6,942 nt of DNA from Flavobacteriales bacterium UBA6969 (GTDB lineage: Bacteria > Bacteroidota > Bacteroidia > Flavobacteriales_D > Sanyastnellaceae): positions 1 through 6,942 of the forward strand of contig DJYV01000038.1 of the NCBI GenBank assembly GCA_002448555.1. Reading direction: 5' to 3'. This document shows positions 5,457 to 6,942 of this stretch, piece by piece; the stretch's first letter is position 1, and each line of letters begins with the position of its first letter. The notes beneath the pieces were generated by a model. It was not told where the DNA came from. It worked only from the letters and a program-made list of their open reading frames with translations, and searched no databases. Both the position numbers and the translations under genes were made by a program.

Positions 5457-6942
5457 TTACTTCACTTCTTCGAAATCTACATCGGTGACTTCTGGGTCTG
5501 CATTGCCGGCGTCAGCGGAACCGCCCTCGGAACCGCCCTCGGGGTTGCCCGCAGCGCCCGCCTCTTGCTGTGCGGCGTACATCTCCTGGCTCGCCGCTTG
5601 GAATGCACTGTTGAGCTTTTCAATGCCGGCTTTGCAGCCGTCCACGTCTTGCTCACCGTGTGCCTTCTTGAGCTCTTCCAGAGCCGCATCGATGGGACCG
5701 CGGTTGCCTTCCGAAATCTTATCGCCGAACTCCTTGAGTTGCTTTTCAGTTTGGAAGACCAACGCGTCTGCTTGGTTCAGCACTTCGATGCGTTCCTTGG
5801 CCTCTTTGTCCGCTTCGGCATTCGCTTCTGCTTCCTGCTTCATGCGCGTCACTTCTTCTTCGCTGAGGCCGCTGGATGCTTCGATGCGGATGTTTTGTTC
5901 CTTGCCCGTCGCTTTGTCCTTGGCGCTGACTTGGATGATGCCGTTGGCATCGATGTCGAACGTCACCTCAATCTGTGGTACGCCGCGCGGTGCAGGGGGG
6001 ATGTCCGCCAGCTGGAACCGACCGATGGTACGGTTGTCGTTCGCCATGGAACGCTCGCCTTGCAGCACGTGGATTTCAACGCTGGGCTGGTTGTCAGATG
6101 CGGTGCTGAACGTTTCGGACTTCTTGGTGGGGATGGTCGTGTTGGCGTCGATCAACTTGGTCATCACGCCGCCCATGGTTTCAATGCCCAAAGACAACGG
6201 AGTCACGTCGAGCAGCAACACATCCTTGACGTCACCGGAGAGGACACCGCCCTGAATGGCTGCACCTACGGCTACGACCTCATCAGGGTTCACACCCTTC
6301 GATGGCTCTTTGCCGAAGTATGCCTTGACTGCGGCTTGAACCGCAGGGATGCGCGTCGAACCGCCCACCAAAATCACTTCGTCGATGTCCGACTTGTCGA
6401 GGTCTGCAGCCTTCAAAGCGGAGGCGCAAGGCTCGATGGTGCGCTTGACCAACGCATCAGCCAACTGCTCGAATTTCGCTTGCGAGAGGGAGCGGACCAA
6501 GTGCTTGGGTACGCCGTCTACTGGCATGATATAAGGCAAGTTGATCTCTGAACTTGATGTGCTCGAGAGTTCAATCTTGGCCTTTTCAGCGGCGTCCTTC
6601 AAGCGCTGGAGCGCCATGGGGTCCTTTGAGAGGTCCAATCCGCCGTTCTCGTCCTTGAACTCTTGCACCAACCAATCGATGATGACTTGGTCGAAGTCGT
6701 CACCACCCAAGTGGGTGTCGCCGTCTGTCGAAAGCACCTCGAATACGCCGTCGCCCAATTCGAGGATGGAAACGTCGTGCGTACCACCGCCCAAATCGAA
6801 GACGACAATCTTCTGATCGGTGGCTTTTTTGTCCATGCCGTATGCCAAAGCCGCGGCAGTGGGCTCGTTGATGATGCGTTTTACTTCAAGGCCAGCAATC
6901 TCACCGGCTTCTTTCGTGGCCTGGCGCTGGGCGTCGTTGAAG
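5457..6942 (-). CDS. dnaK: Chaperone DnaK (Hsp70), N-terminal part missing at the window edge
   Basis: DnaK is the ATP-driven cytoplasmic chaperone that binds exposed hydrophobic peptides and works with DnaJ and GrpE. The 494 visible codons begin at the equivalent of E. coli F146 (FNDAQRQATKEAG), so about 145 residues, including the first phosphate loop, lie outside the window. Without any gap, visible T54 in DLGGGTHD aligns with the catalytic T199 of E. coli; the His after it replaces the usual Phe. Other family blocks are INEPTAAALAYG (24-35), GDTHLGGDDFD (74-84), ILVGGSTRIP (190-199), the interdomain linker VLLLDVTPLSLG (241-252), LQGERSMA (293-300) and the substrate-binding beta domain up to about 355. 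The helical lid follows. A Gly/Glu/Ser/Ala-rich tail ends in EEVK, the bacterial counterpart of the EEVD end. The estimated full length of about 640 residues is normal. It is the last gene of its transcript, because a terminator follows 21 bases on. Confidence 0.98.
   Translation of the reverse strand, partial: FNDAQRQATKEAGEIAGLEVKRIINEPTAAALAYGMDKKATDQKIVVFDLGGGTHDVSILELGDGVFEVLSTDGDTHLGGDDFDQVIIDWLVQEFKDENGGLDLSKDPMALQRLKDAAEKAKIELSSTSSSEINLPYIMPVDGVPKHLVRSLSQAKFEQLADALVKRTIEPCASALKAADLDKSDIDEVILVGGSTRIPAVQAAVKAYFGKEPSKGVNPDEVVAVGAAIQGGVLSGDVKDVLLLDVTPLSLGIETMGGVMTKLIDANTTIPTKKSETFSTASDNQPSVEIHVLQGERSMANDNRTIGRFQLADIPPAPRGVPQIEVTFDIDANGIIQVSAKDKATGKEQNIRIEASSGLSEEEVTRMKQEAEANAEADKEAKERIEVLNQADALVFQTEKQLKEFGDKISEGNRGPIDAALEELKKAHGEQDVDGCKAGIEKLNSAFQAASQEMYAAQQEAGAAGNPEGGSEGGSADAGNADPEVTDVDFEEVK
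5517..5540. repeat. dnaK: 12-base tandem duplication in the dnaK tail
   Basis: The 12-mer GGAACCGCCCTC occurs twice back to back with no mismatch (5517-5528 and 5529-5540). On the coding strand each unit encodes Glu-Gly-Gly-Ser, so the duplication is in frame and lengthens the disordered tail before DVDFEEVK. Such tails vary in length between DnaK proteins, and replication slippage is the simple explanation. Confidence 0.85.

Noticed and set aside
5251..6255. Long plus-strand open frame (334 codons) antisense to dnaK and the transporter start, with another of 328 codons at 5565-6551
   Set aside because: Both run opposite a certain dnaK, cross the terminator or other conserved dnaK sequence, and give Ser/Ala-rich or otherwise unrecognisable products. 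Long antisense frames opposite hsp70 genes are a well-known artefact of codon bias.

Overview
The window is most likely a chromosomal piece of a Bacteroidota (FCB-group) bacterium. Four observations point that way. The dnaK product ends in DVDFEEVK and has GGGTHD where many proteobacteria have GGGTFD. There is a secreted, Asp- and Gly-rich beta-helix-type protein with an AQAQ-type signal-peptide end. No start codon has a convincing Shine-Dalgarno sequence, and the best promoter candidates resemble the Bacteroidota pattern (TTG or TTTG, then a TAnnTTTG-like box about 18-19 bases on). Coding GC is moderately high by eye (not computed), and the one gap upstream of the secreted-protein gene is clearly AT-rich. 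I cannot assign a family or genus.

All five genes lie on the minus strand, so transcription runs from high to low coordinates. First comes dnaK (6942 to 5457), cut by the window edge and lacking about its first 145 codons. A strong intrinsic terminator (5436-5406) follows. Next is a tight three-gene unit: an RND/MMPL-type membrane transporter (5360-3048), a Tat-exported glycosylasparaginase of the Ntn-hydrolase family (3043-2042), and a UbiA-family prenyltransferase resembling digeranylgeranylglyceryl phosphate synthases (2049-1126). These are joined by a 4-base gap and an 8-base overlap and are very probably co-transcribed. A 193-base AT-rich gap with inverted repeats comes next. Last is the 5' part of a gene for a large secreted beta-helix-like protein (932 to 1), which runs off the window.

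How the genes work together is only partly clear. DnaK is a housekeeping chaperone isolated from the rest by its terminator. The transporter and prenyltransferase are both inner-membrane proteins, and a lipid or isoprenoid link between them is possible but is inference from adjacency. The asparaginase between them acts outside the cytoplasm on Asn-linked GlcNAc or similar beta-aspartyl substrates and has no obvious biochemical link to either. The beta-helix protein has codon choice expected of an abundant protein and is probably its own transcription unit.

I saw no tRNA, rRNA, CRISPR array, insertion sequence, phage gene or defence system. Nothing here amounts to a clearly undescribed system. 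The more interesting points are the transporter/asparaginase/prenyltransferase cluster and the secreted beta-helix protein.
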